From: Cucumis sativus | Lineage: Eukaryota; Streptophyta; Magnoliopsida; Cucurbitales; Cucurbitaceae | Assembly (NCBI RefSeq): GCF_000004075.3 | Contig: NC_026655.2 | Span: 3,844,001 to 3,908,000 of the forward strand | Direction of reading: 5' to 3' | Length of the DNA: 64,000 nt | In this document: positions 35,776 through 47,400 of the stretch, piece by piece | Position numbering within the stretch: the stretch's first letter is position 1 | Layout of the letters: every line of letters starts with the position of its first letter | Notes under the pieces: generated by a model | The model's input: the letters and a program-made list of their open reading frames with translations, nothing else | What the model was told of the DNA's origin: nothing | Database searches by the model: none | Program-made: the position numbers and the translations under genes

Positions 35776-36483
35776 AATTCAGTGTTGGAATTTGTTAATG
35801 GCAGCCATGAAAGTTGTAGTTATCAGCTTTCCTTCTCCTTCCATGTCGTCGTTTTGTATGCTGTAATTATTGAATTTCATCATTTCCCGGCGAGTTAAAA
35901 TGGCGATATTTGAACGGCAAATCTTATGCTCTCAATTTTACACCTTATGCCGATTCAAAATTAAATATTGAAGCATGCATTTGCATTATATATAACAACA
36001 ACCTTATATATTATATTCAAACTTAATACCACCAAATAATTACCCATCTAATATGTTAATTTTATTTTAAGCAATGAATCATTTTCCATACCCAATTCAA
36101 ATTAGAATATAAATTCGAGTTTGTGTGGCAAGACAAGACTAAACATATAAGAGCAAGTCGAAAGACTTTAACATATATATTTTTTCATGTCATTAACATA
36201 TAAAAAGTTTGGGTAATTGTAATAATAAAAAAAACATCTTAATTTATCTTTAATCTTATATATTTTGTTTTTATAAAAAATAAGAATCTTATACTTAAAT
36301 TTGTTGTATAATATTGGACCATTGGTTATTTTGAAACCTAATAAAAAAATATATTATATACTTTTCTAAAAAAAAAAAATTATAAAATTACTCGATGAAA
36401 AATTAGAAAATCATTTCACAAATTCGTAGTTATTTCGTCGGAAGAATTTTGGGTTTGTCCGCTGAACTTCGCTGCCGTTCACC
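35776..36483. other. Spacer between RIQ and At5g08060-like genes
   Basis: 3'UTR of the RIQ gene, then AT-rich sequence and the short promoter of the next gene. Nothing else seen. Confidence 0.5.
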
Positions 36484-36864
36484 ATGGCGAAAGCTGCTTC
36501 TTCTTTATTGCAAACCCTAAGGCGCTACATTAAGAAACCTTGGGAGATCACTGGCCCGTGTGCAGATCCAGAGTACAGATCAGCGGTTCCGAGCGCTTTA
36601 GAGTACAGGGTCGTTTGCCCCGCCACCATAAAGGAGAAAGCCATTATCCCTACATCCAATCCCGAAACCGTTTTTGACATTAAGTATTACACTCGCGACC
36701 AGCGTCGGAATCGCCCTCCGATTCGACGCACCATCCTCAAGAAACCCGACGTCGAGAAGATGATGAAGGAGATCAAATTCGACCCTGCTGACTTCCCCAA
36801 AGTTTATCTCACTGCCGCGATTGAGGAGGATATGAATACCCATGGGGGTGGTTATCAGAAGTAG
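36484..36864 (+). CDS. Small conserved plant protein, At5g08060-like ("furry")
   Basis: Single coding exon, 126 aa. The basic, hydroxylated N-terminus (MAKAASSLLQTLRRYIKKPW) resembles a mitochondrial targeting sequence. The conserved blocks are WEITGPCADPEYRSAVP, YRVVCPATI and YYTRDQRRNRPPIRR, and the C-terminus ends in GGGYQK. I recognise it as the family of Arabidopsis At5g08060, whose molecular function I cannot state. The context (between RIQ1 and a TCP17-type gene, as in Arabidopsis) supports orthology. No membrane segment or enzyme motif is visible. It may be an accessory subunit of a mitochondrial complex, but that is only a guess from the N-terminus and size. Confidence 0.85.
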   Translation: MAKAASSLLQTLRRYIKKPWEITGPCADPEYRSAVPSALEYRVVCPATIKEKAIIPTSNPETVFDIKYYTRDQRRNRPPIRRTILKKPDVEKMMKEIKFDPADFPKVYLTAAIEEDMNTHGGGYQK

Positions 36865-39800
36865 AAAGGTTAGTCGTTTTTTGTTTTTATTTTTGGTCTC
36901 CTTCAACTTTTGGATTTAGTTTTTTTTGTTAGAGAACCACTGGTTATGAATCAGATGCTAAAGGCATTTTAGGATGCGAAGTTGAATATATCAATACCGC
37001 ATTCATTATATTTCCGTTCTGTTTTTGGCCAGTCTGCCTCATCTTCTTTGCACAATTCAGTAATCTGTCTGTTGTATAAGCTGTGAGTTTCCCAATTATG
37101 TTTCAGATGGCATTTGTCATTTACAGATCATTGCCAATGCAGTTGGTAGGATAGCTGAATACCTTGCCTCTTTATGGATGGTGGGTGCGAGGGCTAGACC
37201 AATTTCTGGTTCTTAAAACAAGTAGAACCTTAACGAGCTAGGAAGTGCTTTTAGCCTTATGGTTTTTTAAACTCTCCACTAAATCTTTCAGGATTTGGCT
37301 TCCATTCCGTGGATATTCTTTGAAGATGTCATATGATATATACAAATTGGATTGATTAATCTACTGCTAGAGTTGTATGTTATGCATTTCTTGAAGTGCT
37401 CAGTATAGGTGAAATTCACCATCCTAGATGCTCGAATCAAATGTGTGTATCCAGTTTCATGATTTCATCCCTATCCCTAGTTATGGTTACTGATCCTTTG
37501 GCAATTTCTTTGTATCATTTTTGCTCTTAGATATTTAACCATACACAAAGTATACACCGTAAGACTCTATGTGCTACCAATATAGGGTATAAGGTACATG
37601 GGAAGAAATACTATGTTTTTTGGTACTCTACCGGAAAAGTAGTAATAATCATTCCTTTTCAAAAAGAAGAAAGAGATGGAGATGGAAGAAAAAGTGAAAA
37701 AATCAGGTTGAAGAAGTAGTAGCCTTTCTTAAGTAATTGGGATATTCAAAAGTTAAGTAATAAAAATTCTGTGTGGACGCACTGTTTCCTGTTCTGTATA
37801 GAAATGTGTATTTATTGTCAGGCAGGTGTGTTGTTTGGCGATGGCTGCGTATTAGTTTCAGCTTCAATCCCCATGCATTTTATTGAATAGCATTCAACTT
37901 CAATCGTTCTTGATGAGCCAAATATTAATTTGGGGGTGGGAGGATGTGGGGAAGAGAACAAGTAGCTCTCATAAGATACAGTGACTGTACTCGAACACCC
38001 AGTCCCATATGAAGTTTAGAACATTAGGCTGCTGGTGGTGGTTGTGTTCAGTTTCGGAAAATGGCACTTCTTGTTTATGAAGGACAACCTGATACCAATA
38101 TAATATTTCATTAAGAACATAATCGCAACCTTGTGAATTAATTTTATGATGTAGCTCTCATAAAATTAATTCTATTTAGTAATAATATTTCTTGCAATGA
38201 TAGTATGTGCAGGCTTTCTGATACAATTAAGTTTTTCTTCTTTCATCAGGTTTGGTGGGTTCTTAAATGTTTTTCATGATCTTCTTGCTGCATTCTGGAT
38301 TATTTCCTTTTGTTACTCTTGTCTTCTGCTCGATTTTTGTTGCTGCTATTCTATAGCATTGTAATCCTAAGAGTTGTTCTAGTTAATAATTGTCAACATT
38401 GGTAGCAAATTCCTGTAAATGACTATTAACTTTGGAATGTTTACCAGGTTCTTTGCGCTCTGGGCAATGTTCTCTTCAGCTTGTATTCCTCAACTCTGCT
38501 TCTCTTTCAATGTTAACCTGAGAGTGGGTTATTTAGGTAGAGAAGTTTGTATGCCTAGCCTATACATTAATACAAGACATGGGATTTGGCATCAATAAAG
38601 TACATCTCCTTCTGAACTCCTCCTCAATTTTTTGTTTCTTTTGTAACGTTATGTGCTTGTATTACAACCATTTGCAAAACACTCTTGCTTTTCCATTGCT
38701 CCTGAATTTTAGGACATTTTGCTTGCATATCGTTATTGCTATATTCCCAGCTTTGTGTTATTTGTCTTTGACTTCAGCAATAGCAAAGCTGGGATCTGAC
38801 ATATGAATAAAGAAGTGAAACTTACCTTGTCTTCAAATTTTCTTTCCCTTAATCTAAACTTAGACGATGATCTTCATTGGCAATCTTGGGGTCACTTGTA
38901 CAGTCTCTTCTGGCTGCAGTTTGTCCTTTTACCTAAGCAAATTAATTTTTATCTGGTAGTCTATTATTCTATACGGATGAAGCAACTTGTTCATTTCGAA
39001 CAAAAGATCGGTTGTTATCCATTTTTGATAAAGGGTTGGTATCCTTCTTGATAACTATTTTGTTTTTCTTAGCTTTGAAAATTATGCTCGTATCCTCAAC
39101 CTTTTTTTTCTTATCATGGTTTTCATCTTTGCTGAACCAAATATTTAAACTTTTAGCAAACTTCAGAAAACATAAACACCTTCTCTAAACAACATGTTTT
39201 GGATGCCATTACGTGGAAGTAGTGTTTATAAATTTAATTTTTAAAAACAAGAATAAAATAGTTAAGTGACTATTCATTTAAATGTTTCTTCAATGAAAAT
39301 AGAGCATAGTTTTCGAAATAGGAAAAATGTTTGGTATATTGCGATACAAACCATTTTCATCGATTATTTGATACGTCATAAAATAATTTATTAAATATTT
39401 ATTGTATAATCTTCACACAACTTTAATAACTTTTTGTAGTACTAGAAGTTTCAACCGAAAAACAAAATACCTCTAAAAACAAAACACCTCGATAAGCCTA
39501 TGCCAAAATAATTGGTCATCCATCTAACCACAAAGCATGTCTATTGCCACAGAATTCACCTTTGAAACAAAGCCATTTCACTCTATAAAGTCTCTCTCCT
39601 CAAATTACTCCAAGTTTTCTTCCATATTTTAGGCTCCTACTCTACACACCTTTAGGGAACCCTAATTAACAAAGCTTTTAATACTTTTTTTGACTTTTAA
39701 CCATCAAATCAATGCAACAAAATAAATACCCATTATCAATAGTTCTCATTGTTAAACAATCTTCTCTATCAATTCTTCCTTTTCCATTTGGCATTACAAA

Positions 39801-39941
39801 AAATATATTCTCTCTCTCTTCTCTGAAATGGGATTGTTGAAATCATGAAACAACCCATTTGATTGAAAGAAAAAAGATCATATTTTTGGATCAGTCTATA
39901 AGCTCTGTTTTGAAGTTTTTTTTTTTTTAAAAAACCATAAT
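36865..39941. other. Long downstream region of the At5g08060-like gene, and TCP promoter
   Basis: No coding exon recognised in about 3 kb. Base composition in 36900-39060 is more balanced and T-rich on the plus strand, as in transcribed introns or UTR. A donor-like AAAG|GTTAGT directly follows the stop codon, so a long 3'UTR intron is possible. The segment 39500-39940 is the probable TCP promoter and 5'UTR. Confidence 0.4.
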
Positions 39942-40481
39942 ATGATCTCAAAATTAAAGGAAGAAGGTGCTCATGATGAAGCAAAACAAAGGAAGGGGAA
40001 AATGAAGAAAGCAAGAACGTGTTCAAGACAAGGGCAATTTCTAAGAGGCAATCCAAGAATTTTTAGGGTTTCACCATTTTTTGGAGGTAAAGATAGGCAC
40101 AGCAAAGTTTGTACAATAAAAGGGTTAAGAGATAGAAGGATTAGGCTTTCAATTCCAACAGCAATTCAACTTTATGATTTGCAAAACAAACTTGGTTTAA
40201 GCCAACCCAGCAAAGTCATTGATTGGCTTATTGATGTCACAAGGTTTGAAATTGATAAGCTCCCACCACTCCCTTTTCCAAAAGATTTTGACCCAAATGC
40301 TTCAATTCTTCATCATTCTGATATTGGAGATGCTGCTTTCAAGGCCAAAAATGAAGAAACTGATCACACACTTTTGGTTCAAACCAATGACATTAATGGA
40401 GTCTGTTCCCATTTTGAACCTCCAACCTTTCCATTCCCCTTCATGGACGATCAGACTAATTCAGCCCCATTTTCCTTCTGA
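39942..40481 (+). CDS. Class II (CIN) TCP transcription factor, TCP5/13/17-like, short
   Basis: Single exon, 179 aa. The TCP bHLH-type DNA-binding domain covers about residues 47-105: basic part [20 protein letters not shown], then helix I ([15 protein letters not shown]), the loop LSQPSKVID and helix II. This is the CIN subclass without an R domain. The protein is clearly shorter than most TCP5/13/17 relatives: only about 70 residues follow the domain, where a longer S- and Q-rich tail is usual. I see no miR319 site, as expected of this subgroup. Such factors restrain leaf margin growth, promote petiole/hypocotyl elongation in shade and influence auxin synthesis. Gene order relative to TOM5/RIQ and LNG matches TCP17 and TCP13 regions of Arabidopsis. 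Confidence 0.9.
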   Translation: MISKLKEEGAHDEAKQRKGKMKKARTCSRQGQFLRGNPRIFRVSPFFGGKDRHSKVCTIKGLRDRRIRLSIPTAIQLYDLQNKLGLSQPSKVIDWLIDVTRFEIDKLPPLPFPKDFDPNASILHHSDIGDAAFKAKNEETDHTLLVQTNDINGVCSHFEPPTFPFPFMDDQTNSAPFSF

Positions 40482-40926
40482 CCGTCGACGATACCATCGG
40501 AATTCTCTCCTTATCTTCTCAACGGCAGAAAATAAAGGTGTGTTTTAAAATAACTTTCAGACCCATGAAAATTTTGTTGTCTAATTTTTCAACTTTTATA
40601 AATTTGTATTAGATGGTTCAACTTTCAAATTTTTTATCTAATTGGTACTTTAAGTAACATTCAACAATAAAAAAGTTGAAAAATTAGTCAATATTTTTTA
40701 AACTAAAGAGCAAATAATATACAAAATCAATTTTCTTGTGAATAATTGTAATAATATTTGATAAATTAACCATTCATTTTTTATAACATAATGTATGATT
40801 GAGAATAGATAGTCATAAGGTGTTCATAATCCTTTCTCATTAATGTTATAAAATAAAACTTTGAATGATCATTATTAATTTTGTAATAAAACACCTACTA
40901 AATCCCATCAAGTAGGTGGTAATGTT
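40482..40926. other. TCP 3' flank
   Basis: AT-rich 3'UTR and spacer, nothing recognised. Confidence 0.5.
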
Positions 40927-40933
40927 AAAAAAA
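40927..40933 (-). terminator. Pol III terminator of tRNA-Thr
   Basis: Seven consecutive T on the minus strand, 22 bases after the tRNA 3' end. Confidence 0.8.
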
Positions 40934-40954
40934 CAAATACTAACACTAACCACC

Positions 40955-41026
40955 AGCCCCCGGCGAGGATCGAACTCGCGACCTTTCGCTTACGAAGCGA
41001 ACGCACTACCACTATGCTACGGAGGC
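40955..41026 (-). tRNA. tRNA-Thr (anticodon CGT)
   Basis: 72 nt on the minus strand. Acceptor stem GCCTCCG pairs with CGGGGGC (one G-T pair). The D arm with TAGCATAGTGG gives the A box. The anticodon stem TTCGC/GCGAA encloses the loop TTCGTAA, anticodon CGT. The T arm with GGTCGCGAGTTCGATCCTCGC-type sequence gives the B box (GTTCGATCC). No intron; CCA is not encoded, as normal for eukaryotic tRNA genes. A T-run follows. Confidence 0.96.
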
Positions 41027-41029
41027 AAT

Positions 41030-42005
41030 TTTTGATAACACAATTAAATTTATATAATCTTAATACATCATTTTATTTTAGTTTTCGTAGGTTTAATTGT
41101 CTATTGAAATTTTTTAAAAAAAGTATACATATAGGATGGAATAGTTATTCGAACTTATGTTGCTCAAATTGGTTAAATGATAATAAGTACTTTCGTGTCG
41201 TGAGAATATTGTCTCGAAGTATTATATTTTGAAAACAAACAAAGCTAACGTGGAAGGGTTATTTTAACCTATATAAGCTAATATGACATAATATTGATCT
41301 TGAGAAATTGTGAGTGTTAACTTAATGAATGGACGAAAATTTAGAGAAGAAACAAAGTCGTATAAAAGGAAAAAAAATGTCAAAGGGAGTTGAAGCTTTT
41401 CCCTCTTAGATAGACATTTTCCCTCCCCTAAATTGCATAAAATGTTATCATAAGTCAAATATAGTAACATTTCAACAATGGAAGACAAAATGCAACATTA
41501 ATAAACAATAGAGACTAAAGTTAGAAAACACCCAAATAATTTGGATTCTGGGAATAAGACATAAACAGTCTTTGATTGGTAAAATATGAAACTTTCTCAC
41601 TTCAAATAGATAAGCAGAAACAAGTTGTTTGATTCGTACAATCAAGTGCTGCAATTATCACATGGATTTTGTGGCTATGAGCAGAACCAATTTTTTGAAT
41701 CATTCACTGTTTTCAAATGTTCTTCTTAGTGTTTATGGCCATAGAAAGTATGAGATGCTTTATACAATTATTTAGTTGGGTAAGACGAAGGAAGTGAAGA
41801 AAGAATATCAGATGCATACATATTTTGATTCATAACAAGAATATGTTCATGGGTTGAAAAACTTGTAAACCATCTTTACAACACTTAATGATTAGTCACA
41901 ATGCTTCAGAGCATTATATATATTATAGGAAAAAAATATGAGAGTTTCATCACTATGAAAAGGTAAAATCAGATGGAGGTAGAGAATGTTAAAAAGAAGA
42001 AACTA
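41030..42005. other. Spacer: tRNA upstream flank and LNG 3' flank
   Basis: AT-rich, no coding sequence recognised. The part nearest 42005 is the LNG 3'UTR. Confidence 0.5.
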
Positions 42006-45000
42006 TCAAGTAAATAACTGTCTTCGTCTGCCTGACTTGGCGCGTAAATGAGCAGCCTCGACATATACGATTTCATCGACTAAGTCTTTGAAGACCAATC
42101 TTTCAATATCTAAGACAACGTTGGAGACGTCACCATAGAAATCAGTCCAACTTCCAGATCTTTGCATCATGTCTTCCTTTAAGATACTATCCAAACTCTC
42201 ATCCTCCTCCGGTTTCTTTGTTTGGAGCTGTTCTATTTCAGAACATAGCTCCTTCAGAAGCTTTTGAGCACTAAGAGTTTTAGTTGCTAGTTTTTTGGAT
42301 GTTGTCCAAGGCTCGGGTATTGCAGCAACAACAGACAATTCTCTAGCAAGAATCTCATTCACGGCATCAAAAATGAGCTTGCGATGAGATTTCTCTTGGT
42401 TCAGTTTTAAATCTGTAACTTTCAAAGAGCTACAGTCGTCCTTTCTTAACAAACTGCTTGTCTTGGTTTGCTCCAAGACGAAGAACAACTCGGGGTTGAT
42501 TGGATGACCAGATGGATGGAGTTGAAATGTTGCTAAGCCTGAGCCAAGGTCCCGGAGTAAGAGGCCAGAAGCTAACAATATTTCGGATATGTATCTGTTA
42601 TCTGGATCAGTATTCTCACATAATGATGCAATGTAATCTGTTTTTGCTTCATCATAGTGAGAGTTCAGGCGCCTGAGCTTCTGAACCAAGTTGTCAATGT
42701 TTTGCAGTTTCTTGCGGTTAATTTCTGTGCTAAGACCGGGCTCCACACTGTTTTCTGTGGCACTCCATTGGTATTCACCACAATCTCCAGAGCCTAAAGT
42801 CCTATTGCCTGAAATGTAAGCATCAAACAGTATAAGAATCAATCAAATTGAAAAAGAAGAGGAATGGTTGTACTACCATGATTAAATTATGAAATATTCC
42901 AATTGAATCAGAAAATGAATTTTGCTTTTGGGGACAGATTTGATCACCTTTAAGGGCCTTTGATATCTGCTTAACAGGAGATGGAGAAGGTTCGTCGTCC
43001 CTATATATAGAAGCATCAAGAATGGAGACTGGACTAGGGTGTTCAGGAGCAGGAGTAGCAAGTTCTGCCTGCAAGCCACAAAATGAAAACCTCATATTTG
43101 AGTTCTGAAGCAATCTAATAGACGTGTAGATTAGTTGCTGTAAATGCGGAGGAAAAAGAAAGGTCATTTACATTTTCCAATGAACGAGAATCTGAGTACT
43201 TTGAAGTCTTCATTTGTAAACCATGACTGCCATTAATGTCAGCAGGAAGTTCACTGCTGGTGACTTCAATATCTGTCTTTGAGTCCAAGGATAAATTACT
43301 GTCAGATATTTGAGATAAGTCATCCCCCTGGTTGCTCAAAGTTCTTGACTCATTGCTTACTTCACTCAATTGGTCATCCATTTGGGAGACATGGGATGGT
43401 TTCACTCTCGATCTTCCAACAGGAGAACCAGATTCAGTTCCCTGTCTGTTGGATTTCCATTTGGTTTTGTTTGTGTCAGATGGAGGAGTTGGTGGTCGAG
43501 ATCGTTTGTCTTGCTCAGTTTTCTTCTGTTGCAGTCTTGGGCTCACGGACCCTGTGGTTTTTATTGAGCTTACTGTGTTTTCCTTAGGTAAATGTTGAGG
43601 CTTAGAAGAAGTATGGGTTTGTCTAACGTTTCTTGCATTATCTTTCTTTTTGGTGGAATTTGCACCGGAGTCCCTGTGACTGTTTTCCGGAGATGTATCT
43701 TTAACTACTCGGCTACCACTGGGGCTCTTTTTACCCTGTGAGGGTTTCTGAAGCTTCGGGAGACCAGGAAGGCCATCAATTTGAAGAACTGATGAAGCTG
43801 GGATTCCAGATTTTTCTACAAGTTTTGCTGGTTTCATGATCACAATTGGAGATTCCCCACACCTGGAAGAATCGGGCCTGCTAGTTGTTGCAGCCTTTTG
43901 GGTTTTTCTCCGACTTTGTTCACTGGTCAACCTAGAATTAACACTAGCGCTCTCCCGTTTCGGTTCATTCTCTCTTTGAGTTGCAGAAGGTTCCTCCTCC
44001 TTCCTAGTATCCAAGAGCCCCTTTGATTGCATAGCGTCAAGGATCTGTTTTAGTGCTCTAAGATCTTTCCCTGATTGTTTAAACTCCAAGTCTTCCAATC
44101 TTTTTTCAATTTCACTATAAACAGAAGGAAACGGGTTAGACGATCCAGCTAACCCTTTTGAATGCTTCATAGCAGATTTATCAAAGCCTCGAGTTCCATC
44201 TGGCTGCCTCCATGGTGCAACTTCCACAGGAAACTTCGAATTTGGTATAGGTTTCATAACAAAATCAGGATTCTTCCATCTTGGTGAAGTTGGGCCTTTC
44301 AACGTGTTCCGAGGAGAGTCAGTTCTAATTGGCCTGATAAAGTTTGCACCATCCAGTGAGCTAACAAAGGGGTCACCTTTAGCCTGAGCATCACTAGCCA
44401 AGGGGGAACCTGGAAGTGCTTCCAATCCCATTAACTTTGCCACAACACTAGGGGGATGCTTTCGAGATCCTGATGGTCGTGGTGGATCAGAAGAATTTTC
44501 ACTAGAGCAATCACTACTGTGCAAGTTCTTCAAATTCCTAGTTGTATTTGACCCAGATTTGGAACCCTTAATTGAACTCTCCCGGCTGTCCAGTGAGAGC
44601 CTTGGAAAGTCTTTAAATTTTGGAGCTGACCGAATGGTATCTCGCGATTCAAAGGATAATCGATTAACCTCTCTCCCATCATATGAAAACCGAGGAGCAT
44701 CTCTAGAGAATGATTGCAAATATCCATCTTTTACTTCGTGAGACAACCGATCGTGTTCTACAACTTCATTATAATACCATGGTGCATCTCGAAGTTTAGC
44801 AAGAACCAGAAGAGACTCCTTTAAATCAACAGGCATCTTCTGTTTCCAATCTGTATCAACCTTTGAAGCCCCATCTGCGGATTGGGATAGCTGTACAGGC
44901 CTTGGAGAGTCTCTATGCTTCATAGAACGACTCAGTGGTTCCTCACTAGTAGATGTCTTAACTGATAACGTTCTGGCTTCCCTATACATAGAATCCTTCA

Positions 45001-46329
45001 CAACATCTCGAAGATCAAGATGTTGTCTCCCGACACGAGGAGAGGTATTTGACTGGTTCACTATAGAATCCCTTGAGGGCGTTCTTGATAAAAGTATCTG
45101 ATCGAATGAGGACGCTTGCGACGGAGCTGTTTTGTTGTAATCACTGGAGGATAAGGAAGACGAGCAAGAAGAGAAGGAAGCTCTCGATAGTTCTTTATTA
45201 AACCTTTGTTTCTCATTGAAACTCTCATTTAGGGACATGTCCTGCAAGAACAAGATTCATAGTTTAAGATCCAGGAAGAACTCAAAATTTCCATACACAA
45301 CTTAAATGCTTAACATAATTACAATGTTGTAAACTACTCGGCTTAAAAAATGGCTAAGAGTAATTAGAAGACTTACAGTTGCCTCTCTCTGAAAGGCATT
45401 GTACTCTTTTACTGCGCTGCCAATATTTAGATGAGAAGTGCCTGTAGAAGACAAGATCGAAAATAAATTGGCACGTTATCAATTTGCATACCCCTGGATT
45501 TTGATATATATATAAGAAACCAAGCTTTCATTGAGAAAGATAAAAAGATATACAAGAGGATAAAGAAACAAGCCCAATAACAAAAAGATCTAAATGAAAT
45601 TCTATCCGGAAGAACGATGCTGAGCTCATAATTATATGAAGTCCGATTCACACACACACAAAGGAGCTAAATTTAATGCCTCGCAAAACCTCTCACCAAA
45701 ATTTTCCAACCCTCTAAAGATTTTACCATTTCTCTCAATCCGGATGCCCCACAAATGACGAAAAACAAGACTGCCAAGGGATTTATAAACAATAACCAAT
45801 TAAAGATTGTGAAGCTCGTTTGGAGTGGATCAAAACAGAAGCAATCTATCTGAAGTTCAATAAAACAAGCTCAAAGGATTGTCATTAGATTAGCCACATA
45901 ATTACGAAAAGCATGACGTGTTTCCTTTTTTGCTCCACAGAACACCAATTACAGAGAAATTCATAAGACAGTGAAGTTAATAAATTAGGCAACACAAATT
46001 TCAATTCTGTTTCTCTATCCCCATAACAAAAAGGAAAATGAACAAACTTTTCAAGATAGGGAATAAAGTGGCATCTTCAATTCTTAGAAGAACATTAAAG
46101 TGATCAAAACATCAAAAACTATTAGGAAGCTTAAAACTTTGTAGCAGAAAGACAACAAGCCAAAGCAAGGTCAGATAGCAATACCAGGAGGAAGCCGCTT
46201 GTGTCTCATATGTCTTCCACTGAGTACATGCTGACGATCAAACAACTGCAAGATCCCAGTCATGCATCCTATTTGCTTCTGTAGATCTGGATTTTCATCA
46301 GCTAAAGAATGCAGAAGCTTTGCAGCCAT
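42006..46329 (-). CDS. LONGIFOLIA / TON1-recruiting-motif (TRM1/2) protein
   Basis: Five exons on the minus strand: 46329-46185, 45441-45377, 45241-43172, 43068-42948 and 42808-42006, continuous in frame, 1067 aa. The N-terminal signature MAAKLLHSLADENPDLQKQI and CMTGILQLFDRQH marks the LNG/TRM1-2 group. The DUF3741-type motif VVAKLMGLE is at about 336-344. A long S/R/P-rich, disordered middle follows. The last exon (from residue 801) is the DUF4378 domain, which includes LVFKDLVDEIVYVEAAHLR near the end. LNG proteins bind microtubules and TON1 and promote polar cell elongation of leaves. The first two exons are short and were found by homology to the family start; without them the protein would begin at a later ATG at 45238. 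The 5'UTR and promoter are about 46330-47400. Confidence 0.93.
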
Positions 46330-47400
46330 CTTCGGGGTCTTCTCTTTCACAAGAAACTATGGAACTTTCCTCAGCTCAGTCATAGAAAGAACCACATACC
46401 AAAACAAAAACCCCAAATCTTAGGCTGTTCGAACAATCTAATGACTAGTGAAATGGATATTCTAACCAGTTATCTTCCAACCCCACCTAAAAGACCCTTT
46501 TTATCAGAAGAAAGACAAACACCTTTCTTCAAAAGGAATTAATTCTTATTCCTCATATTCCACGGAGTTCTATATGGTCCAAAAACCAAAAGATAAGGAT
46601 AAAGAACTGCCAAAGCCCATGCCCTTTGAATTACAGCATCTCCCAAGAGATTCTCCACTCTAATAAAATTGCTTCTTGGGTTATATGTGCAAAACTCAAT
46701 TACAGATTCAGAAAACAGCGCAATTAACAGCTTGAGATCACAAACATCAGCTCACAATATAAAATCCCAAACACACCACACACACACACACACACAAAAA
46801 AAAAAAAAAAAATCACCCCCCAAATTCTAAAATGCCCTTCTGGGTTCCTTAAAATTTTTCCAAATCTTGATTTCTTGCAGCAACAAAGAAAAATCCACAG
46901 CAAGAAGGAGCAAATGGGTAATGGTCAACGACGAATGGCAAAGGAAGAAACAGAAACACAGCTGAAAACTTTCTGCAGATTTAGTAACAGATGTGAGAAA
47001 ACTATGTTCCAAGAACAAATGTAAGTACTTGGTTGCCACTAGTAACGTAGAAAATGGAGCTAAACAAACCCAATTGGGGGTACCAAGAAAAGAGCTGCCC
47101 CTTTTTTTCTTGGGATTTTTTTAGAGGAGCAAAATGAAAGAGGAGGAAACGAGAGAGAGAATGTGGGTCAGATGTTCTTTCAGCTCCCTATCTCACAAAT
47201 CCATGTGAGATGGGTATGTGAGTGGGTCAAGAGCTGTCTACATGTGCATGTGAACTTGTCAGTACTCTCTTCTCTACAGAGAGAAACAGGGGAGCGATTT
47301 TTACTTACCAAAGAGATATGAGAAAAAATTGAAGAACTCCATTAGAGAGAAATGGAGGAAAATTACCCACAAAACTCCATTGAATTGAATCCTCTTACCT
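46330..47400 (-). other. 5' leader/promoter region of LNG gene
   Basis: Non-coding. It contains a (CA)n tract with an adjoining A-run (46770-46812) and CT-rich stretches typical of plant 5'UTRs. One or more UTR introns are possible. Confidence 0.4.
46770..46812. repeat. (CA)n followed by poly-A
   Basis: About 12 CA units, slightly interrupted, then about 17 A. Confidence 0.9.

Noticed and set aside
43279-43598. Plus-strand frames of 88-102 codons
   Set aside because: Antisense shadows of the low-complexity LNG exon 3.
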